Both the position numbers and the translations under genes were made by a program. Shown in pieces: positions 1 through 7,364 of a stretch of DNA of 25,550 nucleotides (within the stretch, counting starts at the first letter, position 1; each line of letters opens with the position of its first letter). The notes under the pieces were generated by a model, which was not told where the DNA came from, made no database searches, and saw nothing but the letters and a program-made list of their open reading frames with translations. The stretch covers positions 1 to 25,550 of the forward strand of contig JBHPHA010000016.1 of the NCBI GenBank assembly GCA_042569905.1, in the 5' to 3' direction. Source of the stretch: JBHPHA01 sp042569905. GTDB taxonomy: Bacteria > Patescibacteriota > Minisyncoccia > Moranbacterales > UBA9337.

Positions 1-244
1 TTTGTGAGCAGGTTTTTTGTTGATGAATTGATTGAATTATGATAAGGTAATTAGAATAGTTCGTTTATAGTAAAGGTTTGCTTATTGTCGGTGTATGATG
101 TTGAAGAAATGTACGAAACAGGTATAAAATATCTTTTGGATGCAGGTATTCAAATTGATGTGTTAATGACTGAGGACTGTAGGGAAATTCATGTTGTTGC
201 TTGTTTGGGTTAGGTTAAGTGGATGAAAAAAAGCGAGGTATTGT
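1..244. other. left edge with no confident gene
   Basis: A frame open from the left edge closes at tandem stops TGA-TAA (40-45) after 13 residues and could be the tail of a cut-off gene. A 34-codon ORF runs from ATG 109 to TAG 213, and a 19-codon ORF from ATG 223 overlaps the next gene in another frame. None matches a family I know. The cluster of short, overlapping frames could be small accessory genes or decayed coding sequence. Confidence 0.25.
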
Positions 245-463
245 ATGTTTTGTGGAGTGGATGTGAGATGGTCTCAGTCTAAGGAATGTGAGAGGTTTGT
301 TATGTATTTGCAGAGGCGGTATGGTCAAGGGCCTTTTGTGATGGAGGGATTTGCTGAGAATGGTAATGAAGTTTATCTGTCCAGTAACTGTGGAATATTG
401 AGTCATCAGGATGGTAAATATCATCCGATCCCGTTTAGTGTGAAACTTGTTGAGAAAGTATAA
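245..463 (+). CDS. small hypothetical protein (72 aa)
   Basis: A 72-residue ORF from ATG 245 to TAA 463. I do not recognise the family. The protein is soluble-looking, with no signal peptide or membrane segment and three cysteines (two near the N-terminus, one central). The closest in-frame upstream stop is only seven codons before the ATG, so the start is constrained. Support for it being a real gene comes from its length in an AT-rich genome, a TAA stop like its neighbours, and a well-formed terminator about 25 bp downstream on the same strand. Against it, an antisense frame of similar length covers the same bases and nothing conserved is visible. Confidence 0.45.
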   Translation: MFCGVDVRWSQSKECERFVMYLQRRYGQGPFVMEGFAENGNEVYLSSNCGILSHQDGKYHPIPFSVKLVEKV

Positions 464-487
464 CTATCTTAGAACTTGAAAGTGGAG

Positions 488-520
488 CGAATAGAAAAAA
501 TATTTCTGTTCGTTTTTTTT
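488..520 (+). terminator. rho-independent terminator
   Basis: A 10-bp stem (488-497 with 503-512, one G-U pair), a 5-nt loop, then eight T residues (513-520). It closes whatever transcript covers the small gene at 245-463. The rest of the spacer to rpmF (521-754) shows only the promoter candidate listed separately. Confidence 0.75.
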
Positions 521-631
521 ATTTTTCTTTATCTCAAATTTTAACACTTGGTATTTAGACTGTTAATTAATGAGTTTATTTAAATGAATTTTATGTATAT
601 ATTCGTATATTTGTAATTCGCAATACACCTC

Positions 632-660
632 TTTACAAAAAACAAAATAGGTGATAGATT
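632..660 (+). promoter_or_regulatory. candidate promoter for rpmF-nusB
   Basis: TTTACA (632-637), a 17-bp spacer, then TAGATT (655-660). The -35 is good and the -10 mediocre. It lies about 95 bp before the rpmF start in the spacer after a terminator, where a promoter is expected. Confidence 0.35.
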
Positions 661-754
661 ATTTAATGAGTATTAGAAATTATAAGTGATAGTTCTGAAT
701 CGCATTTCAAGGATGATTTTTTTTGCGTTTTAGGGTTTATTTTAAAAAAAATAT

Positions 755-952
755 ATGCCAGTACCAAAGCAACGACATAATAAAGCAAGACAGGGAAGAA
801 GAAGGGCAGGACAAATTGACGTTCTTAAAGCTAAGAATTCTGTAAAATGTTCTCAATGTGGGAAGTTAATTGCTCCTCATATGACTTGTTCTTATTGTGG
901 ATATTACAAAGGAAAAGAAGTTATTAGTATTTCAAAAAAGCAATCTAAATAA
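755..952 (+). CDS. rpmF: 50S ribosomal protein L32
   Basis: Ribosomal protein bL32, a small component of the large subunit. The 65-residue protein has the family N-terminus MPVPKQRHNK followed by an Arg/Lys-rich stretch (residues 10-19) that threads into rRNA. Two CxxC pairs (C32/C35 and C45/C48) form the zinc ribbon, so this is the zinc-binding C+ form. The length is normal for the family. The start ATG is preceded by an A-rich tract and no Shine-Dalgarno sequence. nusB follows 75 bp downstream on the same strand with no terminator between, so the two are probably co-transcribed. The identity is secure. Confidence 0.96.
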   Translation: MPVPKQRHNKARQGRRRAGQIDVLKAKNSVKCSQCGKLIAPHMTCSYCGYYKGKEVISISKKQSK

Positions 953-1027
953 TATAAAAATTAAGACAATTATTCTCTGACTTTATTTTTGATAATTTTA
1001 GAGGATTAATTTAACGTTAATTTAAAT

Positions 1028-1621
1028 ATGGCAAACAGGCACCTTCAAAGATCAATAGCAATGCAATCCCTTTTTGAATGGGATTTTAAGGAATATAATA
1101 ATGATATAATTCACGATATTGTGGATCATAACATGAAAGAATTCGCGATGGGTATTGTTGAAGCTGATCTTATTGTGAAAATCGTAGAGGGCGTTTTATC
1201 TAATCAAAAAGAAATTGATGAACTTATTGGTGAGTGTGCTCCTGAGTGGCCTATTGAACAGATTACTACTGTTGACCGAAATATCCTTCGTGTCGGTATT
1301 TTTGAGTTACTTTATGGAACTTACGCAGAGGTTCCTCCAAAAGTTGCAATTAATGAGGCTATTGAATTAGCAAAGACTTTCGGAGGACCAAATTCAGCAA
1401 AGTTTATAAACGGTGTTTTAGGGACAATTTATAGGGAAATGGGTGAGCCAATGAAAGATGATGAGTCTAAAAAGCATAGTGAAGTTGATGATACCAAAAA
1501 GGATGAGACCGTAAAAGCAGATAGTGCAGAAAAAAAGGTTTTGACTGAAAAGAAGGTTGTGAAAAAATCTAAAAGCAAGAAAGATGCTGCCTCAGATAAA
1601 AAGGTTGTAGATAAGAAATAA
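1028..1621 (+). CDS. nusB: transcription antitermination factor NusB with Lys-rich tail
   Basis: NusB binds boxA RNA with NusE (S10) in antitermination complexes on rRNA operons. Residues 1-145 are a full all-helical NusB domain. It has the N-terminal R/S-x-A-MQ-x-L-F pattern, the TTVDRNILR segment, and the C-terminal PPKVAINEAIELAKTFGG and FINGVLG motifs. Residues 146-197 form an extra tail, rich in Lys, Asp and Ser, predicted to be disordered. Typical NusB is about 130-150 residues, so the tail is a lineage-specific extension that may add RNA contacts (inference). There is no Shine-Dalgarno; the ATG follows a T/A-rich leader. A terminator at 1680-1703 separates it from rnc. Confidence 0.94.
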   Translation: MANRHLQRSIAMQSLFEWDFKEYNNDIIHDIVDHNMKEFAMGIVEADLIVKIVEGVLSNQKEIDELIGECAPEWPIEQITTVDRNILRVGIFELLYGTYAEVPPKVAINEAIELAKTFGGPNSAKFINGVLGTIYREMGEPMKDDESKKHSEVDDTKKDETVKADSAEKKVLTEKKVVKKSKSKKDAASDKKVVDKK

Positions 1622-1679
1622 ATAGAAGTCGGATTAATTTATAATTTAAAATAACCCTGATTTTAATTATTTTTTCAAA

Positions 1680-1703
1680 AAGCCTTTGTTGAAAAGGTTT
1701 TTT
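1680..1703 (+). terminator. rho-independent terminator after nusB
   Basis: An 8-bp stem (1680-1687 with 1693-1700, one G-U pair), a 5-nt loop, and a run of six T that begins inside the stem (1698-1703). It is placed about 60 bp after the nusB stop. Confidence 0.6.
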
Positions 1704-1740
1704 GTAAGTTTAAAATTCAGATTTTCAATTTTTTGATAAT

Positions 1741-1767
1741 TTGTATTTTGAATTTACTTTATATAAT
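1741..1767 (+). promoter_or_regulatory. promoter candidate for rnc
   Basis: A consensus -10 TATAAT (1762-1767) sits 22 bp before the rnc ATG. The best -35 is TTGTAT (1741-1746) with a short 15-bp spacer; TTGATA (1733-1738) is a better match but 23 bp away. The start site would fall within about 15 nt of the ATG, giving a very short leader. Confidence 0.45.
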
Positions 1768-1789
1768 TGAATCAGGGTAAGTTATTGGA

Positions 1790-2470
1790 ATGGATAAATT
1801 TGCTAAAAAAATAGGAGTAGAATTTAGTAATAAGGATTTATTACTAGAAGCTTTAACACACAGATCTTATTTAAATGAACACAGAGGTGAGAAAGTTGCT
1901 CACAATGAAAGATTAGAGTTTCTAGGTGATGCAGTTTTGGAACTTGTGGTAACTACTCATTTGTTTGATAATTACGAGAATCCAGAAGGGGAACTGACTA
2001 GTTGGAGATCAGCTCTTGTAAATGGGGAGATGCTTGCTGAGGTTGGAGAAGGCCTGGATATTGGTAGTTTTTTGAGGATGAGTAAGGGTGAATCCCAAGA
2101 TACTGGTAGAGCTAGAAGATACTTAATAGCAAACGCTGTTGAGGCGGTGATTGGTGCGATATATTTAGATCAAGGATATGAGGCTGCTCAAGATTTCATT
2201 GAAAAATATATTATTGTTAATCTGCAGGAGGTTCTAGATAATAATCTATTTACGGATCCTAAGAGTTATTTTCAAGAAAAAGCTCAAGAGGAGGAAAAAA
2301 TTACGCCTGTATATAAGCTAATTAAGGAGTGGGGACCTGATCACGATAAGCACTTTAAAATCGGTGTTTACCTTGGTAGCGAGTTGGTTGCTGAGGGAGA
2401 GGGTATTTCAAAACAGGATGCCCAAAGAGAAGCAGCAAAGATGGGCCTAGATGTTAAGAATTGGAACTAG
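1790..2470 (+). CDS. rnc: ribonuclease III
   Basis: RNase III cleaves double-stranded RNA, notably the stems of pre-rRNA, using two metal ions per active site in a homodimer. The 226-residue protein has the endonuclease domain (about 1-150) with the signature NERLEFLGDAVLE (E40, E43 and D47 in the acidic cluster) and the second cluster at ANAVEA with E118. The residue three before E118, usually Asp, is Asn here, a variant I have seen in other family members; activity is expected but untested. A double-stranded RNA-binding domain fills about 153-222 (PKSYFQE, then the KQDAQREAAKMGL helix). It ends 36 nt before the centre of a perfect bidirectional terminator shared with the converging minus-strand genes. 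Confidence 0.96.
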   Translation: MDKFAKKIGVEFSNKDLLLEALTHRSYLNEHRGEKVAHNERLEFLGDAVLELVVTTHLFDNYENPEGELTSWRSALVNGEMLAEVGEGLDIGSFLRMSKGESQDTGRARRYLIANAVEAVIGAIYLDQGYEAAQDFIEKYIIVNLQEVLDNNLFTDPKSYFQEKAQEEEKITPVYKLIKEWGPDHDKHFKIGVYLGSELVAEGEGISKQDAQREAAKMGLDVKNWN

Positions 2471-2491
2471 ATTATTGCGTAGTATTTGAAT

Positions 2492-2527
2492 ATTAAAAAA
2501 TAGACACATTTGTGTCTATTTTTTAAT
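2492..2527. terminator. bidirectional terminator between rnc and the DUF4446 gene
   Basis: A perfect 17-bp inverted repeat (2492-2508 with 2511-2527) with A6/T6 tracts inside the stem, so each strand yields a hairpin followed by a U run. It sits exactly between two converging transcription units, the expected place for a shared terminator. Confidence 0.92.
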
Positions 2528-2538
2528 TTCTTCATAAG

Positions 2539-3027
2539 CTAGTCTATTTTTTTCTGGGTTTTTGATATTTGAATTGCTTTTATTTCTTCCTCGGTGAGGG
2601 TGTGCTTTTCGGATTTTCCTTGCTTAACAGACTTACCGTAAATTCTCGTTCCTTCTCTGGTGTGCAGTGATGAGATGACTACCCCAGAGTCATGGCCATT
2701 TAACAGGGCAATCGCGAAGCTTTGGTCTCCACCTAGATCCTTGAATGGATTAAATCTTATTAAGCCTACTTTGTGGATACCCTTGAAGGATAATTTGTGT
2801 ATTTTATTGGAAGCTTCAAATAATTCTTGAATCTCCGCGTCAATTCCATCTAGTCTTTTTTTATGACTATTAATGACTTCTTCTAAATTTTTTCCATTTT
2901 TTCCAGAGAAGAATTCTTTGCTCTGAATATTTATCTTACTTACCTTTTTTAATGTAATGATGTTGAGTATTGCTGAAGCTATAAATAGCATTGCAACAGT
3001 CATTAGTATGATTAATTGTATGTCCAT
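2539..3027 (-). CDS. DUF4446 family membrane-anchored protein
   Basis: A 162-residue protein with one N-terminal membrane helix (about 5-26), a charged, probably coiled-coil stretch (about 30-78), then the conserved block that defines DUF4446: HKVGLIRFNPFKDLGGDQSF, an ALLN segment, and GVVISSLHTREGTRIYGK. The function of the family is unknown; it occurs in Firmicutes and Patescibacteria. The C-terminal domain is small and mostly beta and is predicted to lie in the cytoplasm if the helix is a reverse anchor. The last residues are basic. It is 19 bp downstream of the PEGA/beta-propeller gene on the same strand, so it is likely its operon partner. Family assignment is confident; role unknown. 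Confidence 0.85.
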   Translation of the reverse strand: MDIQLIILMTVAMLFIASAILNIITLKKVSKINIQSKEFFSGKNGKNLEEVINSHKKRLDGIDAEIQELFEASNKIHKLSFKGIHKVGLIRFNPFKDLGGDQSFAIALLNGHDSGVVISSLHTREGTRIYGKSVKQGKSEKHTLTEEEIKAIQISKTQKKID

Positions 3028-3046
3028 TTTTGTTTATTTTTTTAGA

Positions 3047-4510
3047 TTAAAATTCTATTTTTTCATCGTCTCTTTCTGAGAGGTTAATTGCGTTGAGGTC
3101 AATTCTTTCACTTGTTCCGTCAATGCTATCTGTGAAATAGATTATATTTTTTGATTGATTATATACGGACTTAGAATCACCAATATTTAAACTTGATAAC
3201 TCTGCCGTATTTCTGTAGTCTCTGTGATCAAGCTCAATGATTTTTATTTTTTTATCATTTGTGTAGATGATGTGCTCGTAATCCTTGAACCACTGAACAT
3301 CAGCTATATCATTGAATGACCGAGTTATTTGGATTATCTGATTTTCTTCTCTACTTGGCTGAGTTTCCCATTCTTTCGTAAAATAGACGAAGATTTCATT
3401 TTTTGTCCAGTATGTTATTTTTTTACCATCATTTGAAAAATGAAGACCTAAGACATTTTCTGATAACTTATTGAAATAGGTCGCGTCACTTTTATTATAA
3501 ACAAGAAGGTCCTTGTCTCCAGTTATAATCGCAATCCTATTTTCATCGTAAGTTATTATTTTTAGTCCATCAAAGTTTATGTTCTGAAATGATGTTGTTG
3601 TGATTTGCTTTGCGGATTTGTTATTTACATCTGCTTCATAAATTATCCCACTAGGTTTCTTTACGAAGTATATCTTATTACCACTTATATCGTAATTTGA
3701 AATATTTTCAGAGAATAGTATTTTTTCTTCTGAGTTTTTAATGTTGCTTTTATATAGATTATCCTCTGAAATATATAGGATGTAGTCTCTATCAGAAGGA
3801 TCCCATCTAACGTTTTTCATATCAGGCACTTCCATTACCTCGTTTAGATTTATCGTTTCTAAGTCCTTTACTGTAGTGACTAGGTAATTTTTTTCAGTAG
3901 CTTCTTTGTTTATAGCTGGAATCAGAAGCTGGTCTCCTCGAGGGGACCATTCGATATTATCACTTGAGTTTTTTGGGAAAGAATAATTTTCATCTCTCAA
4001 AACCTCCTGTGTAGTATCCTCTTCTGTATTCAATATCTCAACTAAGATATTTGGATTGTCTTTTACAATAGCAATATCACGTTCTCTAGGTGAAATAAAG
4101 AAGTCATTTATTGGGTTAACCTCATATTCTTTTTTTGTGTAATTTTCTCTGGCTAGAAAGATATTCCAAAATTCAGTTGAAACACCACTGTGTATGCTGG
4201 ATTTTTTATGCCAAGGCTGGTAGTTGTCGTGATTGATTTCTAATTGGTACTCTCCTGGCTTTAGTCCATCGATATGGTAGGAGTAATTTAGGAAATTAAC
4301 AATTCCTTTAGGAACCGTTTCTCCATTAAGTACTATCTCAGTTTCTTGCGGTGTTGATTTGACTGTAAATGATCCTGAATAAATAAAGATTCCTCTTTCT
4401 GTGTTGAATCTATATCCCATAGCATAGAAAAATATTGTTGGAGCTGTTACTAAAAACAAAATCACTAAAAGCCAAAAAAAGATCCTTCTTTTTACTAAAT
4501 TGTATTCCAT
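3047..4510 (-). CDS. PEGA-domain, beta-propeller membrane protein
   Basis: A 487-residue protein with a positively charged N-terminus and one membrane helix (about 10-31), so probably tethered at the outer face of the membrane. Residues about 42-117 form a PEGA domain: FTVKSTPQETEIVLNGE, then the L-K-PGEYQLEINHDNYQPW strand pattern. The rest (about 125-470) is built of repeated WD40/TolB-like blades, seen as recurring S-P-R/D-G-D/K and W-S-P or W-D-P turns followed by I/V-rich strands. PEGA domains are associated with surface proteins; the ligand here is unknown. It is the first gene of a minus-strand pair with the DUF4446 gene. A promoter on the same strand is visible at 4532-4561. Neighbouring envelope genes fit a cell-surface role (inference). 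Confidence 0.8.
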   Translation of the reverse strand: MEYNLVKRRIFFWLLVILFLVTAPTIFFYAMGYRFNTERGIFIYSGSFTVKSTPQETEIVLNGETVPKGIVNFLNYSYHIDGLKPGEYQLEINHDNYQPWHKKSSIHSGVSTEFWNIFLARENYTKKEYEVNPINDFFISPRERDIAIVKDNPNILVEILNTEEDTTQEVLRDENYSFPKNSSDNIEWSPRGDQLLIPAINKEATEKNYLVTTVKDLETINLNEVMEVPDMKNVRWDPSDRDYILYISEDNLYKSNIKNSEEKILFSENISNYDISGNKIYFVKKPSGIIYEADVNNKSAKQITTTSFQNINFDGLKIITYDENRIAIITGDKDLLVYNKSDATYFNKLSENVLGLHFSNDGKKITYWTKNEIFVYFTKEWETQPSREENQIIQITRSFNDIADVQWFKDYEHIIYTNDKKIKIIELDHRDYRNTAELSSLNIGDSKSVYNQSKNIIYFTDSIDGTSERIDLNAINLSERDDEKIEF

Positions 4511-4531
4511 ATAAAAGTTTAATTTTAGTTA

Positions 4532-4561
4532 ATTGTACATATGTTTATGATAGTTTATCAA
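4532..4561 (-). promoter_or_regulatory. minus-strand promoter for the PEGA gene
   Basis: Read on the minus strand: TTGATA (complement of 4556-4561), an 18-bp spacer, TACAAT (complement of 4532-4537). The start would be about 15 nt before the PEGA start codon at 4510. Confidence 0.55.
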
Positions 4562-4650
4562 ACCTCTTTTGTCTAATGGGTCTCTTAATTAACTTTGTTA
4601 TTTTTCTGCGTTTCTCTATATTGTATTTTTTTGGTAAAATAAAAGAGGTT
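4561..4650 (+). promoter_or_regulatory. extended -10 promoter inside a 10-bp inverted repeat
   Basis: TGGTAAAAT (4632-4640) matches the TGn-TATAAT extended -10 form seen elsewhere in this window and lies 34 bp before the ATG at 4674. It is enclosed by a perfect 10-bp inverted repeat (4561-4570 with 4641-4650), and pairing continues outward with a one-base bulge. The left arm overlaps the -35 of the divergent minus-strand promoter. No good -35 is seen for the plus-strand promoter. Confidence 0.5.
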
Positions 4651-4673
4651 AATAAATACTTCTAAAAATAAAA

Positions 4674-5633
4674 ATGAAAAAAAATATAGTTGAATGGGGA
4701 TTATTAAGTTTGCTTATTTCTCTGTCCCTGGTTTCTTGGTGGTCTGTGGATAATATAATATTCAGTAGTCAATCAATCAGTTGGTCTTTTTCGGTTATAA
4801 TGTTCTCGCTTTTGATCGCGTTGTTTTATTTGTTTTTGATTATTGAAAAAAAGAAAGTAATAATTTTTCTAGGCATAGCGTGTGCTTTTTTTTCGAGTTT
4901 GATTTTTGCCCCAGAACTTTATCATTTTCTATTTATATTGATTTCTTTTTTTCTAGCATCGCTGGCACATTTCATGATTAAGAGGGAAATGGGATTAATT
5001 ACATCTGTTGAGGTTTGGAGAATCGTGAGGCCTGCTAAAATACTTATAATACTGGCAATCACATTGACCATTGCTAGCCAGCATCACTATAGTACTTTGA
5101 ATTCTGATGTAGGCAATAATATTCCAGAGGTTAAATTGGGAAAGACGGAGAGTAAGTTAGCGGCTAGCTTAATAGCTCTTTTTAATGAGGATTTTACTGT
5201 GGAAAATATGGAAAGTGTTACTGTTGATGACTTTCTTTTGGGTCAAATAAAGAAAAATTCTGAGAAAAACGCTGGAGTAATTGTTGATGAGACTATGCTT
5301 GAATTGTATTACAGTAAGGCTGTAAGTGAGGGGAGGAGTAACTTTGCTGAGTTAGCGGGGAGAGATATTGTAGGCGATGAAAAGGCTTTTGATGTTTTCT
5401 CTGAGGTGGTTAATAATAAGATAAATGAGTTTTTTGGTAAAAATATTAGCCCTGAAGTAGTTGCGTTTATTCCCTGGACTATTTTTGTTTTTTTGTTTAT
5501 AATGGTATTTTCTATTGCTTCCGTATTGATGCCATTTATAATTATTTTTGCGAAATTAGTTTTTTATATTTTAGTGAAAATAAAAGTGATAGATTTAGAT
5601 TTTGAAGATATTAAAAAAGAGATAATAGTATAG
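4674..5633 (+). CDS. hypothetical seven-helix membrane protein
   Basis: A 319-residue integral membrane protein that I do not recognise. Five hydrophobic helices occupy about residues 7-25, 39-57, 61-78, 82-97 and 121-137. A hydrophilic domain of about 120 residues follows (140-260), containing many Glu/Asp/Lys and no obvious catalytic motif. Two more helices (about 263-305) precede a short charged tail. With both ends charged and seven helices, the middle domain is probably on the side opposite the N-terminus. It is only 17 bp upstream of mltG and has its own promoter, so a job in envelope assembly is plausible, but that rests on position alone. The ATG follows an A-rich tract with no Shine-Dalgarno. 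Confidence 0.75.
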   Translation: MKKNIVEWGLLSLLISLSLVSWWSVDNIIFSSQSISWSFSVIMFSLLIALFYLFLIIEKKKVIIFLGIACAFFSSLIFAPELYHFLFILISFFLASLAHFMIKREMGLITSVEVWRIVRPAKILIILAITLTIASQHHYSTLNSDVGNNIPEVKLGKTESKLAASLIALFNEDFTVENMESVTVDDFLLGQIKKNSEKNAGVIVDETMLELYYSKAVSEGRSNFAELAGRDIVGDEKAFDVFSEVVNNKINEFFGKNISPEVVAFIPWTIFVFLFIMVFSIASVLMPFIIIFAKLVFYILVKIKVIDLDFEDIKKEIIV

Positions 5634-5650
5634 TTAATGTTTAAAAACTT

Positions 5651-6676
5651 ATGTTAAAAAGGAGTTCTATTTTGGTTTTAAGTGTGTGCCTTGTATTTTT
5701 TATTTTGTCTGTCTTTTTTTATAATAGAATTCAATATTCAGTCGGAGACGCTGAGGGAATAATTGAATTTGAAATCAAAAAAGGAGATAATGTTTTAGCA
5801 GTTGGAGATAACCTATATGAAGAAGGATTGATTTCTAGTAAATATTACTGGCTACTTTATGCATGGAAAGCTGGTTTGAGGGGGAATATAAAGGCAGGTA
5901 GTTATGCTATTGATTCAAAATATACTATCCCAGAAGTTGCGTTAGTTGTGACTGGAAGAGGTGATGTTTTTGAGAAACCACAAGTATCAGTGACATTCCC
6001 AGAAGGATGGGATGTGAATAAGATGAAATTAAGATTGAGTGAGAATGGGTTGAGCGTTGATGAATTTTCTAGTTTAGTTAATGATCCAATGTATTTTTAT
6101 GATAAATATAGCTACGAGTTTCTGATGGATATTCCGGAGGGTCAAAGTTTAGAGGGTTATTTATTTCCAGATACTTACTTTTTCTACCTAGATTCTACAT
6201 CAGAGGATATTATCTCTAAAATGCTTGATAATTTTGATAAAAAGTTGTCACAAGAATTGAGACTTAGTATTGGTGGGCAGAAAAAAAGTATTCATGAAAT
6301 AATTACAATGGCAAGTGTGATAGAGAAAGAGGTGAAAAGCGAGGCGGATAAAAATATTGTAGGTGGAATTTTCCAAAACAGAGTAAGTGTTGGTCAGCCT
6401 CTTCAGAGTTGCGCTACGTTGGCGTATATTTTAGGTGAAAATAAGAAGCAGTATTCGTATGAGGATACAAAAGTTGAGTCATTGTATAATACGTATCTGT
6501 ACCCTGGTCTTCCTCCTGGTCCGATAGCTAATCCTGGATTATCCTCAATTAAGGCTGCAGTACATCCGGATGATACTGATTATAATTATTTCTTAAGTGA
6601 TCCAGAGACTGGGGAAACCGTTTTTTCGGTAACGCTAGATGAACATAATTTAAATAAGGACAGGACGGGGTTGTAG
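5651..6676 (+). CDS. mltG: endolytic murein transglycosylase MltG
   Basis: MltG (YceG-like) cuts nascent peptidoglycan glycan strands within the chain and is thought to set their length. The 341-residue protein has an N-terminal anchor helix (about 6-24), a LysM-like subdomain (about 37-105), and the catalytic domain with LEGYLFPDTY and the active-site helix ASVIEKE, where E225 is the predicted catalytic Glu. The C-terminal family block YNTYLYPGLPPGPIANPG and the PDDTDYNYFLSD segment are intact. Length and order are normal. It is followed closely by the DedA and murJ genes, forming an envelope cluster. It shows that this organism builds peptidoglycan. The start follows an A-rich tract and lacks a Shine-Dalgarno. 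Confidence 0.95.
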   Translation: MLKRSSILVLSVCLVFFILSVFFYNRIQYSVGDAEGIIEFEIKKGDNVLAVGDNLYEEGLISSKYYWLLYAWKAGLRGNIKAGSYAIDSKYTIPEVALVVTGRGDVFEKPQVSVTFPEGWDVNKMKLRLSENGLSVDEFSSLVNDPMYFYDKYSYEFLMDIPEGQSLEGYLFPDTYFFYLDSTSEDIISKMLDNFDKKLSQELRLSIGGQKKSIHEIITMASVIEKEVKSEADKNIVGGIFQNRVSVGQPLQSCATLAYILGENKKQYSYEDTKVESLYNTYLYPGLPPGPIANPGLSSIKAAVHPDDTDYNYFLSDPETGETVFSVTLDEHNLNKDRTGL

Positions 6677-6710
6677 GTGAGTATTAATAATATAAAATTT
6701 TTTAAAAAAT

Positions 6711-7304
6711 ATGGATTTGACGGGGCAACAAATATTTGATTTTTTAAGCAATTATGGCTATTGGATAATCTTACCTTTAATGATAATTGAAGGACCAGTT
6801 GTTACAATCATAGCCTCTATATTGGCAAGTCTAGGCGCTTTTAATATTTTTGCGGTACTCATTTTTTCTATTCTGGGTGATGTGATTGGGGATATTGTTT
6901 TGTATGGTGCTGGATATTTTTGGGGAATGTCTTTTGTTAGAAGAGTGGGGAAGTATATTGGAATTACTGAGAAATTAGTTTTGAAAATGGAGAGATATTT
7001 TAAGAGCCATGGAGGGAAGACTATTCTTGTTGTTAAATCCACAACCGGACTTTGTTGGGCAACCTTCGCTACAGCGGGAATCGTGAGGATGAGATTTACT
7101 AAATTTGTTAAATATTCCGTCCTAGGTGGTATTGTATGGAGTGGTTTTTTGGTCGCAATGGGTTATTTTTATGGATATATGTGGAAGGAAATTGGGGATT
7201 ACATAAAATGGGCTGGTTGGCTTATTTCAGGATTGGCTATACTCTCCATTATTCTTATTAATGTATATAAGAAGCGAAAATCCAGGGGTATTATTGAGAG
7301 GTAG
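6711..7304 (+). CDS. DedA/VTT-domain membrane protein
   Basis: A DedA-family (SNARE-associated, VTT domain) protein of 197 residues. DedA proteins are linked to membrane homeostasis and include flippases for undecaprenyl phosphate and for phosphatidylethanolamine. Visible features are the early IIEGPVVTI motif with the conserved Glu-Gly-Pro, re-entrant and membrane helices across about 15-75, the GDVIGDIVLYGAGYFWG segment, a central conserved basic patch (RVGKYIG), and the later KSTTGLCWATFATAGIVRM segment in the position of the usual arginine-containing motif. It lies between mltG and murJ; recycling of the undecaprenyl carrier would fit this company, but the exact substrate cannot be read from the sequence. 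Confidence 0.88.
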   Translation: MDLTGQQIFDFLSNYGYWIILPLMIIEGPVVTIIASILASLGAFNIFAVLIFSILGDVIGDIVLYGAGYFWGMSFVRRVGKYIGITEKLVLKMERYFKSHGGKTILVVKSTTGLCWATFATAGIVRMRFTKFVKYSVLGGIVWSGFLVAMGYFYGYMWKEIGDYIKWAGWLISGLAILSIILINVYKKRKSRGIIER

Positions 7305-7310
7305 TTTTCA

Positions 7311-7339
7311 TTGATTGTCTGTGTTTTTTGTAGTATAGT
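7311..7339 (+). promoter_or_regulatory. promoter for murJ
   Basis: TTGATT (7311-7316), a 17-bp spacer, TATAGT (7334-7339). The start site would be near 7346, which excludes the longer TTG-initiated frame at 7311 and supports the ATG at 7365. Confidence 0.55.
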
Positions 7340-7364
7340 AATTGAGTGTGTTATTGATATATTT

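Larger units (their letters stand above)
1654..1778. repeat. interrupted inverted repeat around the rnc promoter
   Basis: Left arm 1654-1670 and right arm 1763-1778 pair as 9 bp, a small internal loop (2 nt against 1), then 6 bp. The TATAAT of the rnc promoter lies in the inner part of the right arm, and a terminator hairpin (1680-1703) lies in the spacer. It resembles the stronger promoter-enclosing repeats at 14937-15056 and 24045-24129 but is short enough that chance cannot be excluded. Confidence 0.45.

Noticed and set aside
4435..4665. A 76-codon plus-strand ORF across the divergent promoter region
   Set aside because: It overlaps the start of the PEGA gene and both promoters, has AT-driven composition and no family features.
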